From Macrotis lagotis (lineage: Eukaryota > Chordata > Mammalia > Peramelemorphia > Peramelidae): a stretch of 64,000 bases of DNA. Made by a program: the position numbers and the translations under genes. This document shows positions 46,257-55,662 of this stretch, piece by piece. The notes under the pieces were generated by a model. The model did no database searches. It was not told where the DNA came from and was given only the letters and a program-made list of their open reading frames with translations. The stretch lies in the NCBI RefSeq assembly GCF_037893015.1, contig NC_133666.1, positions 261,566,441 to 261,630,440 of the forward strand. Reading direction: 5' to 3'. Positions within the stretch are counted from its first letter, which is position 1. Each line of letters begins with the position of its first letter.

Positions 46257-47020
46257 TTTTCCCAGCCTACGCCTGTTTTGGGGATGCTTCCTGATCTCTT
46301 GGGACACTCCCACAAGGGTCTCAGTGTGTGAGGCTCTGTCCTCCCTCCTGGTCTGTGAATGATCATATGCACCCTCCTCTGCCACAGGGCTGAGGTGGGG
46401 GGGGGGGGCCCTGCTGCTCTTCAGGGGTCGGGGAGGCCTAGACTGGGATCAGGATCTGAATGTGGTCAGAACCCCAGAGTCCTGTTCCAGGGGCAGAGGA
46501 CAGAGCTCGGCAGTCTCTCTTCGTTCCCCTCCCTAGGTTCAATGGGCTCATGCCCTGGGGGCTCCTGCTTACCGGCTCCGCCTGCTTCTGTATGTGGGTC
46601 TGGGCTGCAGAAAGACCAGGTTGCTTGCTGTGTGCCCTGAGGGCTGGGCTCCACGTGCTCGCTCTGGCAGAGGTCCCCTACTGTTCCCCCACTTTGTGCC
46701 TGGTGCTCCCCGGGGCATAGGGTCAGACAACTGCCCTGGCGGCTGTGAGCTGGGGCTCCCAGTGCCCTGGGGCTGCCTCCAGGAGGCTGAAGTTCTTTCG
46801 CTCTGGAGGGCAACCCCTCTGGCGGGCTGCCCCTCCAACCCCGGGGAGCAGAGCCTTTCTGCTCTTTTCCAGGTTACCCTGAGTAAGAGAACTGCCTCAC
46901 TGGGTCCCTTTGTGGGTTCTGTCTCTCGAAAGTTTAGTTAGAGTCCTTAGCTTATGAGTATTATCAGAGAGCGCCTAAGACTTGATCCTTTCTTGTCGCC
47001 ATCTTGCCTCTGCCCCCCTT
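46257..47020 (-). promoter_or_regulatory. HAL1/L1 5' UTR with internal promoter
   Basis: GC-rich leader (CpGs near 46433, 46564, 46575) preceding ORF1. In L1 elements this region carries the internal RNA polymerase II promoter. The head sequence caagatggcgac resembles a YY1-type site (AAGATGGC), which positions initiation in L1. Function here is inferred from family knowledge. Confidence 0.6.
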
Positions 47021-47099
47021 GGGTGATGGTTAATCAACTTAAGGGTGTTCTTGGTAAAAATCATCTGGAATTGACAAAGATGAATGGGTTTCTTTGGAT

Positions 47100-47330
47100 G
47101 GCATCATAGTGCACAGATAATTGGGCCAGAAGTCAGAAAGTTTCATCTTTATGAACTCAAATCTGGTCTTAGACATTTTCTACCTGATTGACTCTGGGCA
47201 AACATTTAATTCTGTTAGCTTCAGTTTCCTCTTCTGTCAAATGAGTTGGAGAAGGAAATGGCAAAAAAAAAAACTCCAAATGGGTCATGAAGAGATGAAC
47301 ATGACTAAAACAATTGAACCATGACAAAGA
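47100..47330 (+). mobile_element. MAR1-type long SINE
   Basis: 'tggcatcatagtgcacagat', 'ggtcttagacattttct', 'cttcagtttcctcttctgtc', 'gagaaggaaatggc', 'gtcatgaagagatgaacatg'. Old, full-length. Confidence 0.7.
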
Positions 47331-47559
47331 AAACAAAAGTTCCTGAAAAAGTACCATGTGAAACAAAATATTTTATGTTGAGCTATGTCTTCTGATGCAA
47401 TCTAAACATGAGATAGAAAAACTAGAGTGCCATATATGTTGCATGTTGGTGAGGTTGGGAAGGATTCCTGTAATGAAGGTGGTTCTCTATCTCCTGCTAG
47501 TGTCTGCAGCAAGCTGTTATGGTAAGTGGACTGCATTTAGGATCCAAAGATCTCTTTTG

Positions 47560-47890
47560 TAGTTTCACGCTAAATTTCACCGGCTACTGTGACCTTGGGT
47601 AAGTCACTTAAGTTTTTTGAATCTCAGTTTTCTCTTATGTAAGAAATACATATCCTAGGGGCGGCTAGGTGGTGTAGTGTATAGAGCACCAGCCCTGGAG
47701 TCAGGAGTACCTAAGTTCAAAGCCACTTCAGACACTTAATAATTACCTAGCTGTGTAGCCTTGGGCAAGCCACTTAACCACATTGCCTTGCAAAAATCTA
47801 GAAAAAAAAAGAAAAAAGAAAGAAAGAAATATATCCTTGCATTGTCTATCTCACAGGATTATTGTGAAGAAAGTCCTTTGTGAATTCAAA
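47560..47890 (+). repeat. MIR-type SINE split by a younger SINE
   Basis: The left part ('ctactgtgaccttgggtaagtcactt', 'atctcagttttctcttatgt', in parts) and right part ('ttgtctatctcacaggattattgtgaag', in parts) form one MIR once 47657-47837 is removed. Confidence 0.65.
47657..47823 (+). mobile_element. tRNA-derived SINE inserted in MIR
   Basis: Complete copy (aggggcggctaggtggtg ... cttgcaaaaatctag). Target-site duplication aagaaata(ca)tatcct at 47641-47656 and 47824-47837, differing by a 2-bp deletion. Confidence 0.88.
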
Positions 47891-49021
47891 GAAATAGAGG
47901 AGTGAGTAGTTTTACTGTTAGTTGTCCTCCTGAGGCATCAGGAATCAAGGTTAGGGTGTCTATCTATATAAGCTGTAGCTGCCTATGTTGTGTGTGATTC
48001 AGAAAAGTGACACAAAGCCCAGACAATCCAAAGCTCTCTCTTTTCTGTCTGTTGACCATCATACTGCTTGACTTGATTTAAAATCCCACGTTAGTGTTTG
48101 TGGACATTGATTTAAAAATATTTTTGTTATTTGAAAACTAGGAGAGAGGAAGAAGTGAGAAAAGCTTGTTCTGTGCCAATAACAGTTTAGCACTAATTAA
48201 TGTTGCATTCTTTGCCAAAAGATCACTTTTTTAATTTAATGGATTGGTTTGTTGACCCACTGTAGGAAGTTAAAGTAAATTTAGAAGAAATTAATTCCTC
48301 TTCCCCTTTTAATGAATCATTTTAAACAGAGTTTGCATACCCCATGGTCAACCAATTTGATCATTTTGAAGGGATATCTAGTTTAGTTACTGGGTATCAA
48401 AATGAAGTGACTTACATTGATTTTTCATGGAAGCTCTCCCCCCCCTTGCACTCTTAACTGACCAGTGCAGTCCTCAGATTCAAAAATCTTTAACATTAAT
48501 ATGAACCTTTTTTCTTCTTATTCATCAGAATATTTAAAGATAGTAAGCATTTTTATATGTAACAGCAACTTTTTGGGATAGCAAGGGACTTGAAATAATG
48601 TTGATACCATAGTACATGAAGTGAGTGATTACTGTGCTATTAGCAAGGAATATGAAGAATTCAGAGAAGCATGGAAAGACTTATGAATTGAGACAGTGAA
48701 GTAATCATAAACCAGGACAACAATGGGTACAGTAATTGTAAGATAAAATCGGGAAAAAATGCTTTTTTTTTACATGAAATGGGCAAATAAGAAAAAGAGT
48801 AGGGGAAATATTTTAGAGTTTGAAGGTAAGCTAAGAAAAAGATGTTTTTTAAAAGCAATAGCCTTTCAGCATAATAGCTGCATCCCTTTTGCTTATTTGA
48901 GGTTCTAGTTTGGAAACAGCAAGAATACTCTCCTTAATATTAATTATTAAAGAGATGGCTAAAGAATTCAAGGGCAATTCAATAATGATTTTGCCCAGAA
49001 AATAATAGGAAGTATAGCATG
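47891..49021. other. No gene; repeat-poor AT-rich DNA
   Basis: I recognise no transposon between about 48.0 and 49.0 kb. About 48170-48310 has several TAAT cores. No coding evidence. Confidence 0.4.
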
Positions 49022-49026
49022 GGCAT

Positions 49027-49503
49027 TGTTTTAAATGGCTCATGAATACATAGTCCAGAGTAATTAATATGGTTTTTTATTGACATCTTAATAAATGGCA
49101 TACCTCTTTCAAGTGGGAAGGATCCCCAGAACCCCAAAATGCTAGATATTATATGCACTTTCAAAGGCTTTGTTCCTGCCCCTTTGAGCCAATCATTGGC
49201 TGGGGTCACAATGTAATTGATACATTGGACCCCATACATTTTCCCCACCCTGCTCATTATCCTAATGAACAAGAACTTCCCTGAGCATGCACAAAGGAGA
49301 AGTTTGAAGACCCTAGTTAATTTAGAACTAGGTGGGGCAGACCTGGCCTAATCTCAGTTTTTGCTCAGATTAAAGCTAAATTTTGTCTTTACTCAGTACC
49401 TGCCTAAAGGCAACAATATAAGCAGACCCCAGCCTTTGTAAAGTAAACTAACAATTTTCTCTTCACATTCTTGTGGAACCCAAATACCCCCATATTCCTC
49501 ACA
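49027..49503 (-). repeat. 3' LTR of the endogenous retrovirus
   Basis: On the minus strand it begins TGTGAGGAATATG at 49503 and ends AAAACA at 49027. It aligns over its whole length with 54450-54920. A polyadenylation signal AATAAA (complement at 49076-49081) is present. Confidence 0.88.
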
Positions 49504-49520
49504 ATTCCCTTTTCTTTCTT
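49504..49520 (-). other. Polypurine tract
   Basis: Minus strand AAGAAAGAAAAGGGAAT directly before the 3' LTR, the primer for plus-strand DNA synthesis in retroviruses. Confidence 0.8.
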
Positions 49521-51846
49521 AGTAAGAATTTGAGTTTCACACCTTATTAGTAATTTCTTCCTTAAATCACAGTCCTTGTTATTGACATGTCTACTGACTT
49601 TTTCTTCTATCAAGATTTTTACTTTTTCATTATCAGATACATGGACCCGGTCCTATTTTCCAGATTTGTGCATAAGTACATGCCAACTTTCTGATGTCTT
49701 CTATTACTTGCCTATGGTCAAGGCAGCAACTTGATATATTCAATTTACCACAAACTCCTTCTTCTCCAATCTTTTAATAAGCTCCAGAATCTCATTGTCT
49801 TGTAATGAAAACATGTGTTTTGATCTGAGAAAAATGTTAAGCAGTTTTTTTTTACCAGAAGACAAATCAGAAGATGCAGAAGGACAAAGGGTACCTCCCA
49901 GGGAGAAGAGAAGAGAGGAGAGACACTGGAGCAATTCACTCTTCTCCAGATTGTCTAATACAACTGTATATTGAATAACTATCTCTCTTGTTTTCATGGC
50001 TTAGCCAGCCAGCAAGTCTAGGGCTCTAGCTATCTAATTGGTAATTATTTGTACTACAGCTTAGAATCTAATCAGAATATAAATTGGAGTTTCATAGCCC
50101 TAACTCCCATCCTGTGCCCAAGTAGCAAGCCCATGAGTCTAGATAACAACTCCCTGACTAACACTTAGCAGATGGGTATATGCAGTGGTAATCACAATTT
50201 TCTTTACCTTAATGCATCCTGACAAGGGATTCAGGTACCATCATTATATCTCACATGGGTCTCAGTCCAACTATCTCTTTAAATTGTACAGTTCAGAATT
50301 TGTGTCTACTGCTTCTGGACATAAGTCCACAAACATTTGCTACGCCCCAGGAAAATATCCAGACTGGTATAGACAATAGTCATCCTGAACTGACTCAATC
50401 ATTATGCCACTGGTGTTTCTCTCCTGGACCAGAAACCTGTACCACTTTGTACCTCTGACCAGGAACTCAGAATCTAGACTGGACCCAGGGGGATTGGCAC
50501 CCAAGGCTAATTCTCAAACTGCTGTGGACCACAATTAGCCACACCAAAAGACTGAGCAATGACTTCTGTTAGCTAGATCCTCCTCCCACCATTACTACCC
50601 TGTTTTCCAAATCAGAGATAGGTCTCCTTAGGTAGGACATACAGACTCATGTAAGATATAATCATGCCACCCAATAATCTCGATCTCCTTTTCTTTCAGT
50701 GGAGTACATCTTCCCCTGCCTCTCCTTCTCCTTTTTATGAAAAAATGCAGAATCAAGGGGAAGTTACAGGCATCAAAAGGGACAGACCTCCTGAGCAAAC
50801 AATGCACACATAAGTAAGAGATGGTGGAGATGAATTGGTCCAGTGTCTCACCTCTCTTCTCTTCTCCCCTGGAGACATCCTTTGGCCTACTGCATCTTCT
50901 GAATCTGTTCCAAAAAGTCCTCTCCAGCTGAGACTACTTGTCTTCTATCTACTCTATCTCTATATAAAGATGGTGTATCAGATTCCCCTTGGCTAGAGAA
51001 CCTGCCTTCTAGCCTGTTGTATTTTACAACAAATAAACACCTCCTTTGGCCAGGAGATTGCCTATAATCTCCTAGATTCTCACATAACAATTAAGATAAA
51101 TATTGTTACAGAAAAATCTCAAATTATCTTTCTTGTGTTTATCTTTCTCATATTACATAGGTGCTTTTATTTTAAAGCAAACAACCACAGTTTTGGAATA
51201 TATATATTCCAAAACAGTCCTAGTTTACATATATAACTGAAAAATTTCTATACATAAACTTGTTTAACTATGAGCCATCCTTAAGATTCAAATCACTACT
51301 TTGAGAGTTTTCAAACCATTAGAACAAGATGACTTTAAATTTTCCAACATGTGTTATTAATTCTAATATAACAAAACAGCAGTAAGAATACTATACAAAT
51401 TACTAGATTGTACAAAACAATCCTTCCATTATTACATTATGCATGAACATGCATATCTGTCCCAAAAGGGGTCATAATTTTTGATATTTCCCTTATTGCC
51501 TTCAAAGCAATCACATGTTAATTCCAGGCTTTAATATTACAGTATTCAAATAGCTTATATGTCCACAAGAGATAATATAATCTCTATGCAGTTACAAAAG
51601 AATATCACATAACTGATAAACACAGTTTACTCATCAATAAGTTACCTTACAGTGAGACCATACAATTGCTATCTGTTCAGTCATCTGTTAGAGCCCACTC
51701 CTCCCTGCCCACATCACTTGTACCCAGATCCTCCAAGAATCTAATCTCATACATTTAAAACCCAATGCAATTCTTATTTATGCCATAGTTAATCAGATAG
51801 CAAAGTACTAAATCATTAGATGAAACTTCAGTTCATTTAGTTTCTT

Positions 51847-51996
51847 TTTTTTTGTTTCTTTTTAGGTTTTTGCAAGGCAAATGGGGTTAAGTGGCTTGCC
51901 CAAGGCCACACAGCTAGGTAATTATTAAGTGTCTGAGACGGATTTGAACCTGACTCCAAAGCTGGTGCTTTATCCACTACGCCACCTAGCTGCCCC
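51847..51996 (-). mobile_element. SINE nested in the retrovirus
   Basis: Complete tRNA-derived SINE in complement. 13-bp target-site duplication catttagtttctt at 51834-51846 and 51997-52009. Confidence 0.9.
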
Positions 51997-52382
51997 CATT
52001 TAGTTTCTTATCAACTTAGAACTAAACTTCCCAACAGTTTATTTTATAAAAACTTTAGAGTGCCTTGTATAGAGAATCCAGCATTCACATTCCAAAAACT
52101 CCATCTAACATAAAAATACAATTGTTAACATTATTAGGCTTAACATTAAAAGGAATTAGAGCTTTTTTCCCAAAGGAAATCAGTAAATATCCGTGATAAT
52201 ATAATTATGTATTTTTCCTTTTAGGAACACAATACCACTTTCCTTTAACTCAAAAGTTACAATAGAGTTTAAAATCCCAGATTATGGGGCAACTAGGTGG
52301 TGTAGTAGATAGAGTACCGGCTCTGGAGTCAGGAGTATCTCAGTTCAAATCCAGTTTCAGACACTTAATAATTACCTAGCTG

Positions 52383-53464
52383 AGGTGTAAAAACAAGGAG
52401 ATGATTATAGTAATCTGCTGTTTAATAAACCCAAAGAGTCTGGCCATTGGGATAAAAACTCTCTCTTTGATAAAAATTTCTGGGATAATTGGAAGTTAGT
52501 ATGGAAGAAACTTAGATTAGACCAACACCTCACACCCTTTACCAAGATAAGATCCAAATAGTTACAGGACATAGACATAAAAAGCAATACTATAAGCAAA
52601 TTAGAAGATCAAGGACTAGTGTACCTGTCAGATCTATGGAAAGGGGAGCAGTTTATGACTAAGGAAGAGTTGGAGAACATCACCAAAAACCAATTAGATG
52701 ATTTCGATTACATTAAATTAAAAAGCTTTTGCACAGATAAAACCAATGTAACCAAGATCAATAGAAATGTAGTAAATTGGGAAACAATCTTTACAACTAA
52801 TGATTCTGACAAAGGACTCATTTCTAAAATATACAGAGAACTGAGTCATATTTTTTTTTTTAAAAAAGCCATTCCCCAATTGACAAATGGTCAAAGGATA
52901 TGCAAAGGCAAAAGTAAATGTACTTCAATTGGAGAATAGCTTAGCAAACTGTGGTATATGTATGTCATGGAACACTATTGTTCTATTAGAAACCAGGAGG
53001 GACGGGATTTCAGGGAAGCCTGGAGGATTTGCATGAACTGATGCTGAGTGAGATGAGCAAAACCAGAAAAACACTGTATACCCTAACAGCAACATGGGAG
53101 TTATGTTCAACCTTGAAGCACTTGCTCATTCCATCATTGCAACAATCGGTAACAATATTGGGCTTGTCTGCAAAGGAGAGTGCCATCTGTATCCAGATAA
53201 GGAGCTGTGGAGTTTGAACAAAGTGCAAGGACTATTCCCTTTAATTTAGAAAAAAACAGATATCTTATTGTCTGATCTTGTTACCTCTTAGATTTCTCTT
53301 CTCTTCTTTAAGGATATGATTTCTCTCTCATCACACCCAATTTGGATTAAGATACAACATGGGAACAAAGTAAAGACTGACAGATTGCTTTCTGTGGGGG
53401 TGGGGGTGAGGGGAGGGAAAATTGTAAAACTCAAATAATATCTTTAATAAAAATAAATTAAAAA
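52383..53464 (+). mobile_element. 5'-truncated L1 nested in the SINE
   Basis: A perfect 16-bp target-site duplication aataattacctagctg (52367-52382 and 53465-53480) brackets 1,082 bp of L1 3' sequence: the end of ORF2, a 3' UTR with a G-rich tract (53396-53417) and an A-rich tail. It is the third level of nesting: retrovirus, then SINE, then L1. Confidence 0.92.
52462..53220 (+). pseudogene. L1 ORF2 C-terminal remnant with internal deletion
   Basis: ORF2 encodes the L1 endonuclease/reverse transcriptase; only the C-terminal region is here. Visible motifs: DKNFWDNWKLVWKKLRLD, then LSDLWKGEQFMTKEELENI and DYIKLKSFCTDKTNV, then NWETIFTTNDSDKGLISKIY. A run of T/A near 52855 shifts the frame. Beyond about 52920 the sequence jumps to the extreme C terminus (WYMYVMEHYCSIRNQEG in another frame, then ELMLSEMSKTRKTLYT). 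The stretch between, where L1 ORF2p normally has its cysteine-rich knuckle, is missing. Confidence 0.8.
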
Positions 53465-54428
53465 AATAATTACCTAGCTGTGTGGCCTTGGGCAAGTCAC
53501 CTAACCCTATTGCCTCACCAAAAAAAACCCCCCAATAAAATCCCAAATCATTTGAACAAATCTAGATTATTCAATTCCTCCCATTGTGTACAAATTTTAT
53601 CAGAATGTAACAACACAAATACCCCTCTTTTAAAATCCTCAAAATGTTTCCCAACCTCTGATATTTATATTTTCTCCCTTTCCCAATCACATGTCATACC
53701 TGTGGCAGGGTCTTTCCCTTTAAGGCACTTTGAGTCTCCCAACTGCACCCCCCCACTTCCAACTCAACACACCAGCACCCAGTGAGAGTGGGGCTGAGCT
53801 ACACAAGGGGGACACTGCAGACCTACTTCCTCCTCCTCCTCCTTCCAAAACTCCTGGGACTAATTACTAGCTCCCCCAGTTTAAACTTAAGTTGGGTCCT
53901 CAGACCAGAAAGAACTAATACAGACCACTTATACAAGACAGGACATAGAGCATTCATTCAAACTCACTCATACCTCTGACTAGATCCAATCAGATTCCTT
54001 CCTTCTTGCTTCCAGTTTCTGGCTTTCAGCTACTGGCCATGAGGCTCCTTTGCCTCCTGTGTCCAACCTGCACCCTTCACCTTGGTGGGCTTTAAGATTT
54101 TTGGAAAGTTTCTGGAGAGGGAACCCCAAATCCCCCCTCCCATTGGGGTACCCTATTATCCTCTGGTCTCTCCTTCAGGATAGATCTGCCACCTGGAGGA
54201 CTTCTCAGCCAGCCAGGGTGGTTCTGGCCACTACCTCGCCACCCTGGAGATTGCCCCTTACCTCAGTTCTTACCCCCAATTTTAATCACTCTCTGCTCCA
54301 AACCCTGGCCCAATCTTCCCAGGAAACTCTGAGATATTCCCCCTGCAGAGAACACTAAGAAAGTGGGCACATATTATTTTCTTGTGTTCTTCTGGGAAAT
54401 TATCAGGAAAAGAGATTTACATTATAAT

Positions 54429-54446
54429 ATCGTGGGTGAGTTCCCA
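54429..54446 (-). other. Retroviral primer-binding site, tRNA-Pro-like
   Basis: Minus strand TGGGAACTCACCCACGAT, three bases inside the 5' LTR. It keeps 12 of 18 positions of the proline-tRNA type site used by gammaretroviruses. Most mismatches are transitions. Confidence 0.75.
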
Positions 54447-54449
54447 AAT

Positions 54450-54920
54450 TGTTATAAATGGCTTGTGAATACTTAATCCAGAGTGATTAATACAGTTTTT
54501 TTTTATTAAGACATCTTAATAGCAAACCTCTCAAGGGGAGAAGGGTGAAGAATCCTGAAAAATATTATCTTTTATGCACTTTGAAAGGGTTTGTTCCTGC
54601 CCCTTCACATCAATTATTGACTGGGGTCACAATCTAATTGATACATTGGTCCCTCTATATTTTCCCCTGCCCTGCTCAATATACTAATGAGTAAACACAA
54701 CTACCTCCTTGAGTGTGCACAAAGGAGTAGGTTAACTTAGAACCAGGTGGGGCAGACCTGGCCTAGTCTCAGTTTTTGATCAGATCGAGGCTAAATCCTT
54801 TTTCTTAACTCAGTTTATGTCCAAAGGCAACAATATAGGCAGACCCCAGTCTTTGTAATATAAATTAACAATTTTCCCTTCACATTCTTGTGGAATCCAA
54901 ATATCCTCATATTCCTGACA
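54450..54920 (-). repeat. 5' LTR of the endogenous retrovirus
   Basis: On the minus strand it begins TGTCAGGAATATG at 54920 and ends TATAACA at 54450. A TATA-like GCATAAAAG (54577-54569) lies about 65 bp ahead of an AATAAA (complement at 54502-54507), the expected U3-R layout. It shares long blocks with the other LTR, for example ggtggggcagacctggccta. Confidence 0.88.
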
Positions 54921-54925
54921 GGCAT

Positions 54926-55560
54926 GATAAAGAAGAAAGATGCTTATGAACATCTTTGATGATCAAACCATGAGCACATTTTTTAATCAGTATAGCTTGT
55001 ATGTTGTAACTGTAGTGAACACCAAAATGCTTAGTTATCCAGTTTAGATAATGAAAATCACTTTGAAATCATTGAGTGCAGCATTTAATACTTTGGGTTT
55101 TGTAAAACAATGAATTTAAAAGCTGTGTCACAAATGGCAGACCCATTAATAGAAGTGGTTTATGGTTTGGTAAATAGTTACCTCAGCATAAAGGTAATTG
55201 CTTCAGTGGAATAAAGGTACCATATGGATAATATTTGCCTATTTTTAAACTAAAGTGCAAACTAGTCTACTTAGTTACATTTAGGGGTCCAAGGAATGAC
55301 CAGGGAAAAGGAAATGCTCGTTAAATTATCTGAATAGAAAGGATAATATTTATTTGTATCAGAAGGTTAGAGAATAGAAAAATGTAACATAGGAGAAAGG
55401 CAAAAAGGACCTTTGAATACATGGAACCAAAAGAGATGTTGTTCATCTAGAAGAGGTAGTTGAACTTTGTGGGGAAGAAATTGTTGAATGGTACTCATTA
55501 TTGTGTTATGCAGTGTTAACTTTCAATTCAGGAATCTTTAGCTTCAGTATAGAATTCCTC

Positions 55561-55562
<2 letters not shown>
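54926..55562. other. No gene recognised
   Basis: Unassigned flank of the provirus; no repeat family or coding frame seen. Confidence 0.45.

Positions 55563-55593
<31 letters not shown>
55563..55593. repeat. (GT)15 microsatellite
   Basis: Uninterrupted TG/GT run, close to the left arm of the inverted repeat at 55620. Confidence 0.92.
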
Positions 55594-55595
<2 letters not shown>

Positions 55596-55619
55596 ACATA
55601 AAGATCAAAATTAAAAATG

Positions 55620-55662
55620 AGAAGTATTGTTGGTTGGTGATACTTTCTGAGCAGTATCAATT
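55620..55662 (+). repeat. Left arm of perfect 43-bp inverted repeat
   Basis: Begins agaagtattgttggttgg and ends gagcagtatcaatt. Its exact reverse complement lies at 57555-57597, 1,892 bp away, with no mismatch and abrupt loss of similarity on both sides. Within the arm, aagtat/atactt and gatact/agtatc can pair. Confidence 0.95.

Larger units (their letters stand above)
43841..47020 (-). mobile_element. HAL1-like retrotransposon, copy 2, with three nested SINEs
   Basis: Minus-strand order: head (gcagaggcaagatggcgac), GC-rich 5' UTR, ORF1, 3' UTR, A-rich tail, with no ORF2. Flanks carry a duplication (tgggtgataggtt / tgggtgatggtt, one-base difference) at 43830-43842 and 47020-47031. Three plus-oriented SINE copies interrupt the 3' UTR at about 44041, 44236 and 44583. 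At least the third is absent from the matching position of copy 1. Its ORF1 is far better preserved than in copy 1, so this is the younger insertion. Without the SINEs its length would be about 2.7 kb, close to copy 1. Confidence 0.82.
52283..53536 (+). mobile_element. SINE nested in the retrovirus, split by L1
   Basis: The first part (52283-52382, ggggcaactaggtggtgtag ... attacctagctg) and second part (53465-53536, aataattacctagctgtgtgg ... accaaaaaaaacc) are one SINE. Its own target-site duplication aaaatcccagat / aaaatcccaaat is at 52271-52282 and 53537-53548. Confidence 0.9.
49027..54920 (-). mobile_element. Class I endogenous retrovirus, decayed provirus
   Basis: Two LTRs of about 475 bp in the same orientation bound a 4.9-kb interior. 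On the minus strand the right copy is the 5' LTR, followed after 3 bp by a primer-binding site. The left copy is the 3' LTR, preceded by a purine-rich tract. LTR ends are TG...CA, and a 5-bp target-site duplication (ggcat) lies at 49022-49026 and 54921-54925. The proline-tRNA-like primer site suggests a gammaretrovirus-like (class I) element. After removing three nested insertions only about 3.6 kb of interior remains, less than half a normal provirus, so large deletions have occurred. I find no gag, pol or env frame of meaningful length. The LTRs differ at many positions, so the insertion is old. Confidence 0.85.

Noticed and set aside
49740..49997. 85-codon minus-strand frame near the 3' LTR, as a possible env piece
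   Set aside because: It is in the right orientation but shows no signal peptide, fusion or membrane motif that I could identify, so I left it unassigned.
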